A model generated the notes under the pieces. That model did no database searches and had not been told where the DNA came from. It saw nothing but the letters and a program-made list of their open reading frames with translations. Position numbers and translations under genes: made by a program. Below, piece by piece: positions 1-6,414 of a DNA stretch of 13,695 nt. Position 1 is the first letter of the stretch. Each line of letters begins with the position of its first letter. This DNA is from an uncultured Ruminococcus sp. (GTDB lineage: Bacteria > Bacillota > Clostridia > Oscillospirales > Ruminococcaceae): assembly GCA_947167535.1 (NCBI GenBank), contig CAMVIL010000009.1, forward strand, positions 1 to 13,695. Reading direction: 5' to 3'.

Positions 1-619
1 CCTGAGTGAACTGTCTGAGGTAGATGACGTCGGCGCCTGTGCGGACGAAGGAAGCCGCGATGAAGTCAAAGCCCAGCTTTGCGCCGAACTGCAGATCGCG
101 CATATCGGCGTCGCTGATGTAGGGCATCGAGAGCTTTACGCCGGGGACGTTTATACCCTTGTGATCCTTTATCTCGCCGCCGTGGATGACCTCGCACTTG
201 ATGTCGGTGTCGTCAATGCTTGTGACTTTCATCTCGATAAGTCCGTCGTTTATGAGAATGCGGGTGCCGATGCTGACGTCGTGGGGGAGCTTTTCAAATG
301 TCACCGAGCAGATGGTCTCGTCGCCCACGACCTCGCGGGTGGTGAGGGTGAACTCTGCACCGTCGGGTACATTGACCTTGCTGTCCTTGAATTCACGCAG
401 ACGGATCTCGGGGCCCTTGGTGTCCAGCATGGTGGCTACGTGGAGTCCCAGCTCGTCGGAGAGCTTGCGGACTATTGCGAATCTCTTCTCATCCACCTCG
501 TATACCGAGTGTGAGAAGTTGAATCTTGCAACGTCCATGCCCGCCTTCATGAGCTCGCGGATTGTCTCCTCGCTCTCGGTGGCAGGACCCAGCGTACATA
601 CGATCTTTGTCTTTCTCAT
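1..619 (-). CDS. pyk: Pyruvate kinase, N-terminal 206 residues (3' end cut by window edge)
   Basis: Glycolytic enzyme that moves phosphate from phosphoenolpyruvate to ADP, giving pyruvate and ATP in the cytosol. The visible part starts MRKTKIVCTLGPA, the classic pyruvate kinase opening. The substrate/ADP-site segment ARFNFSH is at residues 31-37 (Arg32, Asn34, Ser36, His37), followed by LDTKGPEIR at 65-73. The lid-like B domain spans roughly 75-165, and the barrel resumes with LSMPYISDADMRDLQFG and DFIAASFVR. The catalytic lysine and C-terminal domain lie beyond the left edge. The start at 619 has an AAAAGGA site 9 bases upstream. An in-frame ATG at 628 directly abuts that site, so it is a poor start. 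The gene follows the 667-1557 membrane-protein gene by 47 bp with no terminator between, suggesting co-transcription. The usual ARLNFSH reads ARFNFSH here, a mild variant. Confidence 0.97.
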   Translation of the reverse strand, partial: MRKTKIVCTLGPATESEETIRELMKAGMDVARFNFSHSVYEVDEKRFAIVRKLSDELGLHVATMLDTKGPEIRLREFKDSKVNVPDGAEFTLTTREVVGDETICSVTFEKLPHDVSIGTRILINDGLIEMKVTSIDDTDIKCEVIHGGEIKDHKGINVPGVKLSMPYISDADMRDLQFGAKLGFDFIAASFVRTGADVIYLRQFTQ

Positions 620-640
620 ATCTATCATTCCTTTTCCCAT

Positions 641-662
641 CGCAGTAAACTGCGCAATTTAC
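641..662 (-). promoter_or_regulatory. Palindromic leader element just upstream of pyk
   Basis: Bases 645-662 read GTAAACTGCGCAATTTAC, an 18-bp palindrome broken only at one symmetric pair of positions. Overlapping it, 641-654 (CGCAGTAAACTGCG) can form a separate 5-bp hairpin with a 4-base loop in the pyk mRNA. The two folds share bases and cannot form together. The element sits between the stop of the upstream gene and the pyk ribosome binding site. It could be a protein operator or an RNA fold affecting pyk translation, or it could be chance. No T-tract follows, so it is not an intrinsic terminator. Confidence 0.35.
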
Positions 663-666
663 TTTC

Positions 667-1557
667 TCATGCTGCCTTTCTGGCTTTGCTTTCGGCGGTA
701 TCCTCTGCCGCAGCGGAATCCTCGGCGACGGAGCTGGTCTCGTCGGCAGAATCGGTGCTGCTGTCCGAATTTTTGGACTTTGACTGCAGATAAGCCTCCA
801 CATATTTCTTGAAAACGGTATTGTCGCCGTTTTTGTCATATTTTACCTTATTAGCGACGTCGCTGAAATAGGTCATCTTTATATCCGTGAAGGCAAACCC
901 GTCGAAGGTCTCCTCGAACTTTATCTCTATGTCGCCGCACTTGACGGTCACGTAGATAATGCCTTCCATGCGTTTAGCCGTCCACTTAGCCTTGGCTTTG
1001 TTGCCCAGTCTGTCGGCGTCGGGGTCTATCGTGGCGCCTATGGTCTTGAGGGTGTTTGTACCTTCCACGCCCGAGAGATTCGAGATGTTCGTCCAGTAGT
1101 TGTCCCTTACCTGACCTATCATCTTGGCGTCCCCCATAGCAATGCCCTGAGAGAAGCCGTTGGCGCAGGCGGCGTAGAATGCAAAACAGATGAAGATTAT
1201 CGCCGTAGTGTTCTGGTCGCCTGTGATGACCACACGCTTGAAGATGTAGAGCGGCGGAAGTATCGCCGTGGCAGGGGAGAGGCCGCTGACGTCCACGCCT
1301 TTCTGACGCAGATACCGCCTGTCGAGCAGACAGGCAGTCGTCCATGATATGACACAGCATACCCAGCAGAGCACCCCGAGTGCAAAACGGTTGGCGTACA
1401 TCTCGATGAACATGGTAAGCAGCGGTATTAATGCCGCAAACCAAAGCCTCGAGTTGCTGAACATCTTGTAACGGCTGTTGTTGTAGCCCGACGATACGGG
1501 AGTTATCACTCCGTTTTCGTCTATATTGACATTAAGTAATGAAGCCAGTCTTTTCAT
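667..1557 (-). CDS. Membrane protein of unknown function with acidic Ser/Asp/Glu tail
   Basis: I do not recognise the family. The 296-residue protein has a short polar N-terminus (1-37) and hydrophobic segments near 38-54 and 58-78. A proline-containing hydrophobic stretch lies at 94-106 (SPATAILPPLYIF) and a third clear membrane segment at 117-134. The 136-260 region is polar and mixed charge, with beta-type patterning (IIYVTVKCGDIEIKFEE). Residues 262-292 are low complexity, rich in Ser, Asp, Glu and Ala. The start at 1557 has AAAGGA 6 bases upstream. The frame is open up to 1641, but a start there would lie only about 12 bases from the predicted transcription start and has no ribosome site. 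It is the first gene of a probable two-gene unit with pyk. No catalytic motif is visible; a sensory or envelope role would be a guess. Confidence 0.85.
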   Translation of the reverse strand: MKRLASLLNVNIDENGVITPVSSGYNNSRYKMFSNSRLWFAALIPLLTMFIEMYANRFALGVLCWVCCVISWTTACLLDRRYLRQKGVDVSGLSPATAILPPLYIFKRVVITGDQNTTAIIFICFAFYAACANGFSQGIAMGDAKMIGQVRDNYWTNISNLSGVEGTNTLKTIGATIDPDADRLGNKAKAKWTAKRMEGIIYVTVKCGDIEIKFEETFDGFAFTDIKMTYFSDVANKVKYDKNGDNTVFKKYVEAYLQSKSKNSDSSTDSADETSSVAEDSAAAEDTAESKARKAA

Positions 1558-1563
1558 TGCTTT

Positions 1564-1569
1564 TCCTTT
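1564..1569 (-). promoter_or_regulatory. Ribosome binding site fixing the start of the membrane-protein gene
   Basis: AAAGGA on the minus strand ends 6 bases before the ATG at 1557. It is the only good site near any in-frame start and rules against the upstream start at 1641. Confidence 0.75.
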
Positions 1570-1604
1570 CGGTCGCAGACGCATGGGAGCGCCGCTGTTT
1601 AAAC

Positions 1605-1621
1605 GGTCTGTGGACCAGACC
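1605..1621 (-). promoter_or_regulatory. Small hairpin in the 5' leader of the membrane-protein gene
   Basis: GGTCTG and CAGACC form a 6-bp perfect stem around a 5-base loop within the roughly 95-base leader. No T-tract follows, so it is not a terminator. Its effect, if any, is unknown. Confidence 0.3.
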
Positions 1622-1659
1622 ATCGGTAACCGACAGAACATTCTGACGATTACTATTTA

Positions 1660-1688
1660 AGTATACCCCAGACTGATTGAAATGTCAA
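1660..1688 (-). promoter_or_regulatory. Sigma-A promoter for the membrane protein-pyk unit
   Basis: On the minus strand, TTGACA (1688-1683) is followed by a 17-base spacer and TATACT (1665-1660). That is a perfect -35 and a 5/6 -10 at ideal spacing. Transcription should start near 1653, giving a leader of about 95 bases before the ATG at 1557. Confidence 0.85.
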
Positions 1689-1712
1689 GTAAAAAAAATA
1701 TTGCGGAAGGTA

Positions 1713-1741
1713 TTGACAAGCGGGGGGAAAAGTAGTATAAT
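1713..1741 (+). promoter_or_regulatory. Consensus sigma-A promoter for secDF
   Basis: TTGACA (1713-1718), a 17-base spacer, and TATAAT (1736-1741) exactly match the vegetative consensus. The start should be near 1748, leaving a leader of about 60 bases. Its -35 box lies 24 bp from the -35 box of the divergent promoter, with a run of A residues between that could help both. Confidence 0.9.
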
Positions 1742-1796
1742 TATATGGTGAATCGGCTTATGGGTGAGCTATGCCTGTTTGCTTATATGGAAAACG

Positions 1797-1802
1797 AGGA
1801 GG
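1797..1802 (+). promoter_or_regulatory. Ribosome binding site deciding a GTG start for secDF
   Basis: A perfect AGGAGG lies 7 bases before GTG at 1810. The in-frame ATG at 1771 has no well-spaced site, and starting there would add 13 non-conserved residues before the basic N-terminus, so the GTG is the better start. Confidence 0.85.
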
Positions 1803-1809
1803 AAATAAA

Positions 1810-4212
1810 GTGCGACGTGCAAAGAAGCCTACATTCTTTATCGTGTTCGTGCTGATATTCGGCTTTGCTTATCTGACCTTCTTTGGTCTGCATTACAAGT
1901 ACGGTGATATCAGGAACACTATTATCAAGGGTGTTGACGAGATCAGATGGGGTATCGATATACAGGGCGGTGTTAACGCTACATTCGGACCCGACGGCGA
2001 TTACAAGGCCAGCGAGGACGATATGAATTCCGCTAAGGCTGTTATCGAACAGAGACTTCTGAACCTCAATATCACCGACAGTGAGGTATATGTTGACTAC
2101 ACCAAGAACAAGGTCATCGTATCCTTCCCCTGGCAGGCGGGCGAAACAGACTTCGACCCCGAGACCGCTGTAAGCGAGCTGGGTGAGACTGCAATCCTTA
2201 CCTTCGTTGAGGGTTCGGAACAGACCGGTGCTCAGATCATGACCGGTGAAAATGTCACCAAGGCTCAGGCGGCCGGCTATGAGGATAAGGAAACCGGCGA
2301 GACCAACTGGGTAGTAAGCCTTGAACTTGACAAGGACGGTACCTCGGCATTCGCTGACGCTACCACAAGACTTGCAGGCAGCGGCAACATCTCCATCTGG
2401 ATGGACGATGCTTGTATATCCGATGCTAACGTAAATTCCGCTATCACAGGCGGTAAGGCTCAGATCGAGGGTAACTTCACCTACGATCAGGCTAAGGCGC
2501 TGGCTGACAAGATCAACGCGGGCTCTCTGCCCTTTAAGCTTGTTGCTACAAGCACGAACATAGTATCGCCTACTCTCGGTACCGGAGCTCTTTCCGCTAT
2601 GCTGATGGCAGGTCTTATCGCATTCGGCTTTGTATGTCTCTACCTTGTATTCACCTACAAGCTCCCCGGCTTCGTTGCCGATATCGCGCTGGTAGGTCAG
2701 GTAGTCGGCACCATCGCCTGCGTTTCGGGCTTCTTCAAGGATTTTGAAAGCTTCACACTGACTATCCCCGGTATCGCGGGTATCATACTCTCGATCGGTA
2801 TGGGCGTTGACGCGAACATCATCGTTTCTGAGCGTATCCGTGAGGAGCTCCGCCTCGGCAAGACTCTCAACGGCGCTATCGAACAGGGCTACAAGAGAGC
2901 ATGGAGCGCAGTATTCGACTCCAACATCACCGTAATTTTCGTTGCTATCATACTGATGGGCGCTTTCGGTTCCACCGACAGCATCTTCGGTACTCTGCTC
3001 AAGCCCTTCTTCATGGCATTCGGCGCTTCGATGGCAGGTACCATCTACTCGCTGGGTTACACCCTGATGATCGGTATTATCACCAACTTCATCTTCGGTA
3101 TCCTCTGCTCTAGACTGATGCTCGAGTCGCTCACTAAGTTCAAGGCATTCAGAAAGCGCAAGTTCTTCGGCGTTGCCGAGGACGCTCAGGCTGTACCCGT
3201 TCTGGAACAGAAGAGATACAAGATCACCGAAAAGGGCAAGGTATTCTACATCGTTTCCTGCACTCTGGTGGCGTTGTTCGTGGCACTCACCGTTGCAGGT
3301 ATCCCGAAGATCGCTATCGAGTTCAAGGGCGGTACCCTCATCTCCTACACCTACGAGGGCGACATCGACACCAAGGCTGTTGAGTCTCTCGTTAAGGAGA
3401 CCATCGACGAGGACTGCACCGTAACCACAGGTGAGGACTACACCAGCAAGAAGACCACACTTCAGCTGTCCTTCTCTTCCAAGGGCGGTGTTGACGATAC
3501 CAAGCAGGAAGCTCTCAAGGAGAAGATGCTTGAGACCTATGCTGACAACAAGATCGAGACTCTCGAGTCCACCAACGTTTCCGCTACAAACGGCCGCACC
3601 TTCTTTGCTAAGTGCATGGTAGCTCTGCTGCTGGCGGTAGTTGTAATGATCATCTACATCGGCTTCAGATTCCGCAACATCGGCGGTATCTCGGCAGGTG
3701 CTTTCGCAGTAGTTGCTCTGCTGCACGATATGTGCATGGTTTACGGCTCCTTCGTAATCTTCGGATTTGATGTAAACTCTAACTTCGTGGCAGTTCTGCT
3801 GACCATCATGGGTTACTCCATCAACTCCACCATCATCATCTACGACCGTATCCGTGAGAACAAGCGTCTGTACGGCAAGAAGCTGGACATTCAGGAGATC
3901 TCCAACCTCTCCATTTCTCAGACCATCACCAGAAATATCCACACCAACGTGACCACCGTTGTCACCATGATAATCGTTGCGGTAGTTTGCTCGATCCGCG
4001 GTGTTACAAGCATCCAGAGCTTTGCTATCCCGATGATAATCGGTATGCTGTCGGGTGTTTACACTTCGATGTGTCTCGCTCCGTCGCTGTGGGTAGCTTG
4101 GCAGAAGCACAAGGCCAAGAAGAATCCCCAGCCTACCACCCCGTCCAAGAAGAAAAAGTCCTCTTCCAAGGGCTATAAGGACACGGGCTACGGCTACGGC
4201 GCTCAGGTTTAA
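1810..4212 (+). CDS. secDF: Protein translocase subunit SecDF (SecD-SecF fusion)
   Basis: Membrane partner of SecYEG that uses the proton gradient to help complete protein export. The 800-residue chain begins at a GTG. It opens with a basic N-terminus and a first membrane segment (9-27), then the SecD signature region with IDIQGG (49-54) and an external P1-like domain to about 245. The SecD membrane bundle follows (about 258-440), with NIVSPTLG at 250-257 and GMGVDANIIVSERIREE at 330-346. The SecF half starts near 475, with IEFKGG at 503-508, a smaller external domain, and its own bundle (about 600-765) with ALLHD (636-640) and YDRIREN (678-684). Asp334 and Asp640 match the proton-path aspartates known in Thermus SecDF. 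The lysine-rich tail (767-800) ends in a GYGYG segment. The gene is slightly longer than Bacillus SecDF and stands alone between its own promoter and terminator. Confidence 0.97.
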   Translation: MRRAKKPTFFIVFVLIFGFAYLTFFGLHYKYGDIRNTIIKGVDEIRWGIDIQGGVNATFGPDGDYKASEDDMNSAKAVIEQRLLNLNITDSEVYVDYTKNKVIVSFPWQAGETDFDPETAVSELGETAILTFVEGSEQTGAQIMTGENVTKAQAAGYEDKETGETNWVVSLELDKDGTSAFADATTRLAGSGNISIWMDDACISDANVNSAITGGKAQIEGNFTYDQAKALADKINAGSLPFKLVATSTNIVSPTLGTGALSAMLMAGLIAFGFVCLYLVFTYKLPGFVADIALVGQVVGTIACVSGFFKDFESFTLTIPGIAGIILSIGMGVDANIIVSERIREELRLGKTLNGAIEQGYKRAWSAVFDSNITVIFVAIILMGAFGSTDSIFGTLLKPFFMAFGASMAGTIYSLGYTLMIGIITNFIFGILCSRLMLESLTKFKAFRKRKFFGVAEDAQAVPVLEQKRYKITEKGKVFYIVSCTLVALFVALTVAGIPKIAIEFKGGTLISYTYEGDIDTKAVESLVKETIDEDCTVTTGEDYTSKKTTLQLSFSSKGGVDDTKQEALKEKMLETYADNKIETLESTNVSATNGRTFFAKCMVALLLAVVVMIIYIGFRFRNIGGISAGAFAVVALLHDMCMVYGSFVIFGFDVNSNFVAVLLTIMGYSINSTIIIYDRIRENKRLYGKKLDIQEISNLSISQTITRNIHTNVTTVVTMIIVAVVCSIRGVTSIQSFAIPMIIGMLSGVYTSMCLAPSLWVAWQKHKAKKNPQPTTPSKKKKSSSKGYKDTGYGYGAQV

Positions 4213-4222
4213 TTGAAATTCA

Positions 4223-4255
4223 AAGGCTGTCGCAGAGATGCGGCAGTCTTTTTTT
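4223..4255 (+). terminator. Intrinsic terminator of secDF
   Basis: A 12-bp stem (4223-4234 with 4239-4250, two G-U pairs) closes a GAGA loop and runs into a T-tract ending at 4255. It begins 10 bases after the secDF stop codon. Confidence 0.88.
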
Positions 4256-4286
4256 GTCTGTGGACTTACTGCGTGAAAAAATTTTT

Positions 4287-4315
4287 TTCAAAAAATTTCT
4301 CCAAAGGTGTAATAT
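4287..4315 (+). promoter_or_regulatory. Possible promoter for the VWA lipoprotein gene
   Basis: A weak candidate pairs TTCAAA (4287-4292) with TAATAT (4310-4315) at a 17-base spacer. It lies in a very AT-rich stretch that includes a perfect inverted repeat, TGAAAAAA/TTTTTTCA at 4274-4290. A promoter is expected here because secDF ends in a terminator, but the exact boxes are uncertain. Confidence 0.35.
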
Positions 4316-4384
4316 TTCCTGACAGCCTGCGTCAATATAGATGAAAGCGATCAACACCCCGAACAAATCTAAGGAGGAATCATT

Positions 4385-5767
4385 ATGAAAGCAAAGAGAA
4401 TATTAAGCGCAGCAATGGCACTGACAATGGTTATGGGTATGGCTTCCTGCGGCGATACCGCAAAGACCGATAACGGAACGTCGGCAGAGAAATACGCTAA
4501 GGCGGCTCCGTCATTAAAAAGCGGCGACACTGAAAAGGCAGGCGCTTCGGGCGACGCTGAGCTGAACGATGCTCCCGAAGCTGCAGCTGAAGCTGCTGAC
4601 GATGTCGCGGCGGGCATAGAGGCAGGCGACGCCGCTGAGTGCGAAAAGTCGCTGATGGGTGAGCGTGAGATCACTGCCGATGCTTTCGGAGAGGCCGATG
4701 ACTTTGGCGGCGACGCTACTGCTCCTGCTGACACTCCTCTTCCGTCGGCTGGTCAGCTGACAGCAGGCGTCTGGAACGATAACAACAACTGGAGCTTCTT
4801 CGCGAACCTCGTAAACAGCGAAACCGTGAGATTCCCCAGCTTCGGTATAGATCCCCGCGACCGTATGGCGATCACCCTCAAGGGCGACGACGGTGAAGTT
4901 ATCGCTAACGCTAAGGTGAAGCTGCTGAGCAGCGAGGGCAACCCCCTCTGGAGTGCTGTCACCGACCGTCAGGGCAGAGCGTATCTGTTCAGCTACGGAA
5001 GCGCGGCTAACAAGGTTGAGGTCGAGGTCGGCGGCGAGAAGCAGACCTTTGAGGTTGATATGAAGGTGAGCTCCGGCGACGAGCAGAGCAAGAAGCAGGT
5101 CTCCGATAACTCCGCGGAGCTCGTCTTTTCGGGTAAGAACGGCGACAAGGGCACTACCGACGCACAGATCATGTTCATCGTTGACACCACCGGCTCTATG
5201 TGCGACGAGCTGCTCTTCCTGCAGTGCGAGTTCGCTTCGCTGGTGAAGGAGGTCGGCACCGACGGTATCGAGTACGCCGTCAACTTCTACCGCGACGAGG
5301 GCGACGACTACGTGACCAAGTGCATGGATTTCACTTCCGATGTTAAGGTGCTCACCGCTGCGCTGATGGCTGAGACTTCCGACGGCGGCGGAGATATCCC
5401 CGAGGCGGTGGGCAGAGTTATGCAGGAGAGCATCACCGACAACAGCAGCTGGAAGCAGGACACCGTGAAGATCGCCTTCATGATCTTCGACGCGCCCCCT
5501 CACGGCGAGGACTCCGAGCAGGTGGATAACGCTGTCCGCGCGGCAGCTGAGAAGGGCATCAGGCTCATCCCGATCATTTCTTCCAACAGCGAGCGCGAGA
5601 CCGAGCTCTTCGGCAGAGCGGCGGCTATCACCACCGGCGGCGACTACGTTTTCCTGACCGACGACAGCGGCATCGGCGACAGCCACCTCGAGCCCATCGT
5701 GGGCGATTACGAGGTCGAGAAGCTGTATGACATTATCGTCAGACTGATAAACGACTACCGCAGCTGA
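4385..5767 (+). CDS. Lipoprotein with carboxypeptidase-regulatory-like and von Willebrand A domains
   Basis: Likely anchored to the outer face of the membrane, with a VWA domain that binds a partner through a metal ion. The signal peptide (1-21) ends in MASC, so Cys22 is the probable lipidated residue. Residues 23-118 form an Ala/Asp/Glu-rich linker. A conserved lead-in follows (QLTAGVWNDNNNW, 124-136), then a small beta domain like carboxypeptidase regulatory repeats (about 160-226). The VWA domain (about 260-455) has the metal site FIVDTTGSM (264-272: Asp267, Ser269-equivalent Thr269, Ser271), TSDGGGDIPEA (331-341) and Asp369 in MIFDAPPH. AAGGAGG lies 7 bases before the ATG. The gene appears to be transcribed alone. 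Its partner and pathway cannot be read from the neighbours. Confidence 0.92.
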   Translation: MKAKRILSAAMALTMVMGMASCGDTAKTDNGTSAEKYAKAAPSLKSGDTEKAGASGDAELNDAPEAAAEAADDVAAGIEAGDAAECEKSLMGEREITADAFGEADDFGGDATAPADTPLPSAGQLTAGVWNDNNNWSFFANLVNSETVRFPSFGIDPRDRMAITLKGDDGEVIANAKVKLLSSEGNPLWSAVTDRQGRAYLFSYGSAANKVEVEVGGEKQTFEVDMKVSSGDEQSKKQVSDNSAELVFSGKNGDKGTTDAQIMFIVDTTGSMCDELLFLQCEFASLVKEVGTDGIEYAVNFYRDEGDDYVTKCMDFTSDVKVLTAALMAETSDGGGDIPEAVGRVMQESITDNSSWKQDTVKIAFMIFDAPPHGEDSEQVDNAVRAAAEKGIRLIPIISSNSERETELFGRAAAITTGGDYVFLTDDSGIGDSHLEPIVGDYEVEKLYDIIVRLINDYRS

Positions 5768-5804
5768 GAAAATGAAGTATGATGTGAGAACAAAAGATAA
5801 AAAA

Positions 5805-5835
5805 CAAGCACTCCGCTTTTTCGGCGGGGTGCTTG
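5805..5835. terminator. Bidirectional terminator between convergent genes
   Basis: A 12-bp stem (5805-5816 with 5824-5835, one G-T pair) closes a 7-base loop. The right side is followed by a modest T-run for the rightward VWA gene. On the minus strand the stem runs into a strong T-rich stretch, serving the leftward cluster that ends at 5864. Confidence 0.88.
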
Positions 5836-5863
5836 TGTCTTTTGATGTATGCCAGACCGCAGA

Positions 5864-6406
5864 TTACTTCTTGTAAGCTGCAACGATCTCGGAGATGTAA
5901 GCTGTATGCCAGTTGTTGTCGGCGTACTGAGCGTCAACGATGCTCTTGTCGAAGAACCCGTCGGCGTTCATGTCGTAGCTGTAGAGCTTGCGGCAAACGA
6001 GGATCAGCTCTGCCTCTTCGTAGGCTGTAGTGCTGTCGAGGTAGAGTGCGGTCAGTCCCGCAGCCTGAGCCTTGCCGTTTCGGTCAAAGTCGCGTCCCGA
6101 CTTGCTTCCGCAGAATCCCAGCGCCTGCTTCATGTCGGCAGGGTATACGCTCAGCGTGAACAGCTCGCCTGCGTCTACAAATTCCTTGGTGTAGCGGCTC
6201 TTCCTGATGTATGCGGTGGCGACGGGCTTGTTCCAGAGAATACCCATCTGTCCCCAGGAGGCGGTCATGGTGTTGCTGCCGCTCTCGTCGCCTGCGGTAA
6301 TGAGCATCCACCTGTCGCCGATGGTGCCGAACACGTTGAAGTCAAGCTTCCTGATGTCGATCTGCTTGAATCCCAGCTCTGTCATTTTTTCTGTCATGTC
6401 AACCAT
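5864..6406 (-). CDS. Flavin-reductase-like FMN-binding split-barrel protein
   Basis: A 180-residue protein of the flavin reductase-like (flavoredoxin type) family, which bind FMN and carry out NAD(P)H- or ferredoxin-linked electron transfer. The family pattern is visible in NTMTASWGQMGILWNKP (45-61), followed by AYIRKSRYTKEF (65-76) and FTLSVYP (83-89). The C-terminal half (WHTAYISEIVAAY) is typical of small anaerobe members. The start lies 8 bases after the mutS2 stop and has no good ribosome site (nearest GGAG is about 17 bases away), so translation probably depends on ribosomes finishing mutS2. Later in-frame ATGs at codons 4 and 8 are no better placed. The gene is last in the cluster, just before a terminator. 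Its substrate is unknown. Confidence 0.85.
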   Translation of the reverse strand: MVDMTEKMTELGFKQIDIRKLDFNVFGTIGDRWMLITAGDESGSNTMTASWGQMGILWNKPVATAYIRKSRYTKEFVDAGELFTLSVYPADMKQALGFCGSKSGRDFDRNGKAQAAGLTALYLDSTTAYEEAELILVCRKLYSYDMNADGFFDKSIVDAQYADNNWHTAYISEIVAAYKK

Positions 6407-6414
6407 ACTGGAAC

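Noticed and set aside
1558..1641. N-terminal extension of the membrane protein to 1641
   Set aside because: The added 28 residues start almost at the predicted transcription start, lack a ribosome site, and are not like a protein N-terminus. The start at 1557 has a good site.
1783..4110. A 775-codon open frame antisense to secDF
   Set aside because: It mirrors secDF, whose motifs span its whole length on the plus strand. The translation is a low-hydrophobicity Asp/Val/Gly-rich string with no recognisable motif, as expected from reversed codon bias.
4274..4290. Perfect A/T inverted repeat upstream of the VWA gene as a second terminator
   Set aside because: The stem would be only A-T pairs apart from one G-C, with a one-base centre, and a strong terminator already lies at 4223-4255. 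It is more likely promoter-associated AT-rich DNA.
4514..5686. A 390-codon open frame antisense to the VWA lipoprotein
   Set aside because: It lies entirely opposite a gene with signal peptide, ribosome site and domain motifs, and has none of its own.
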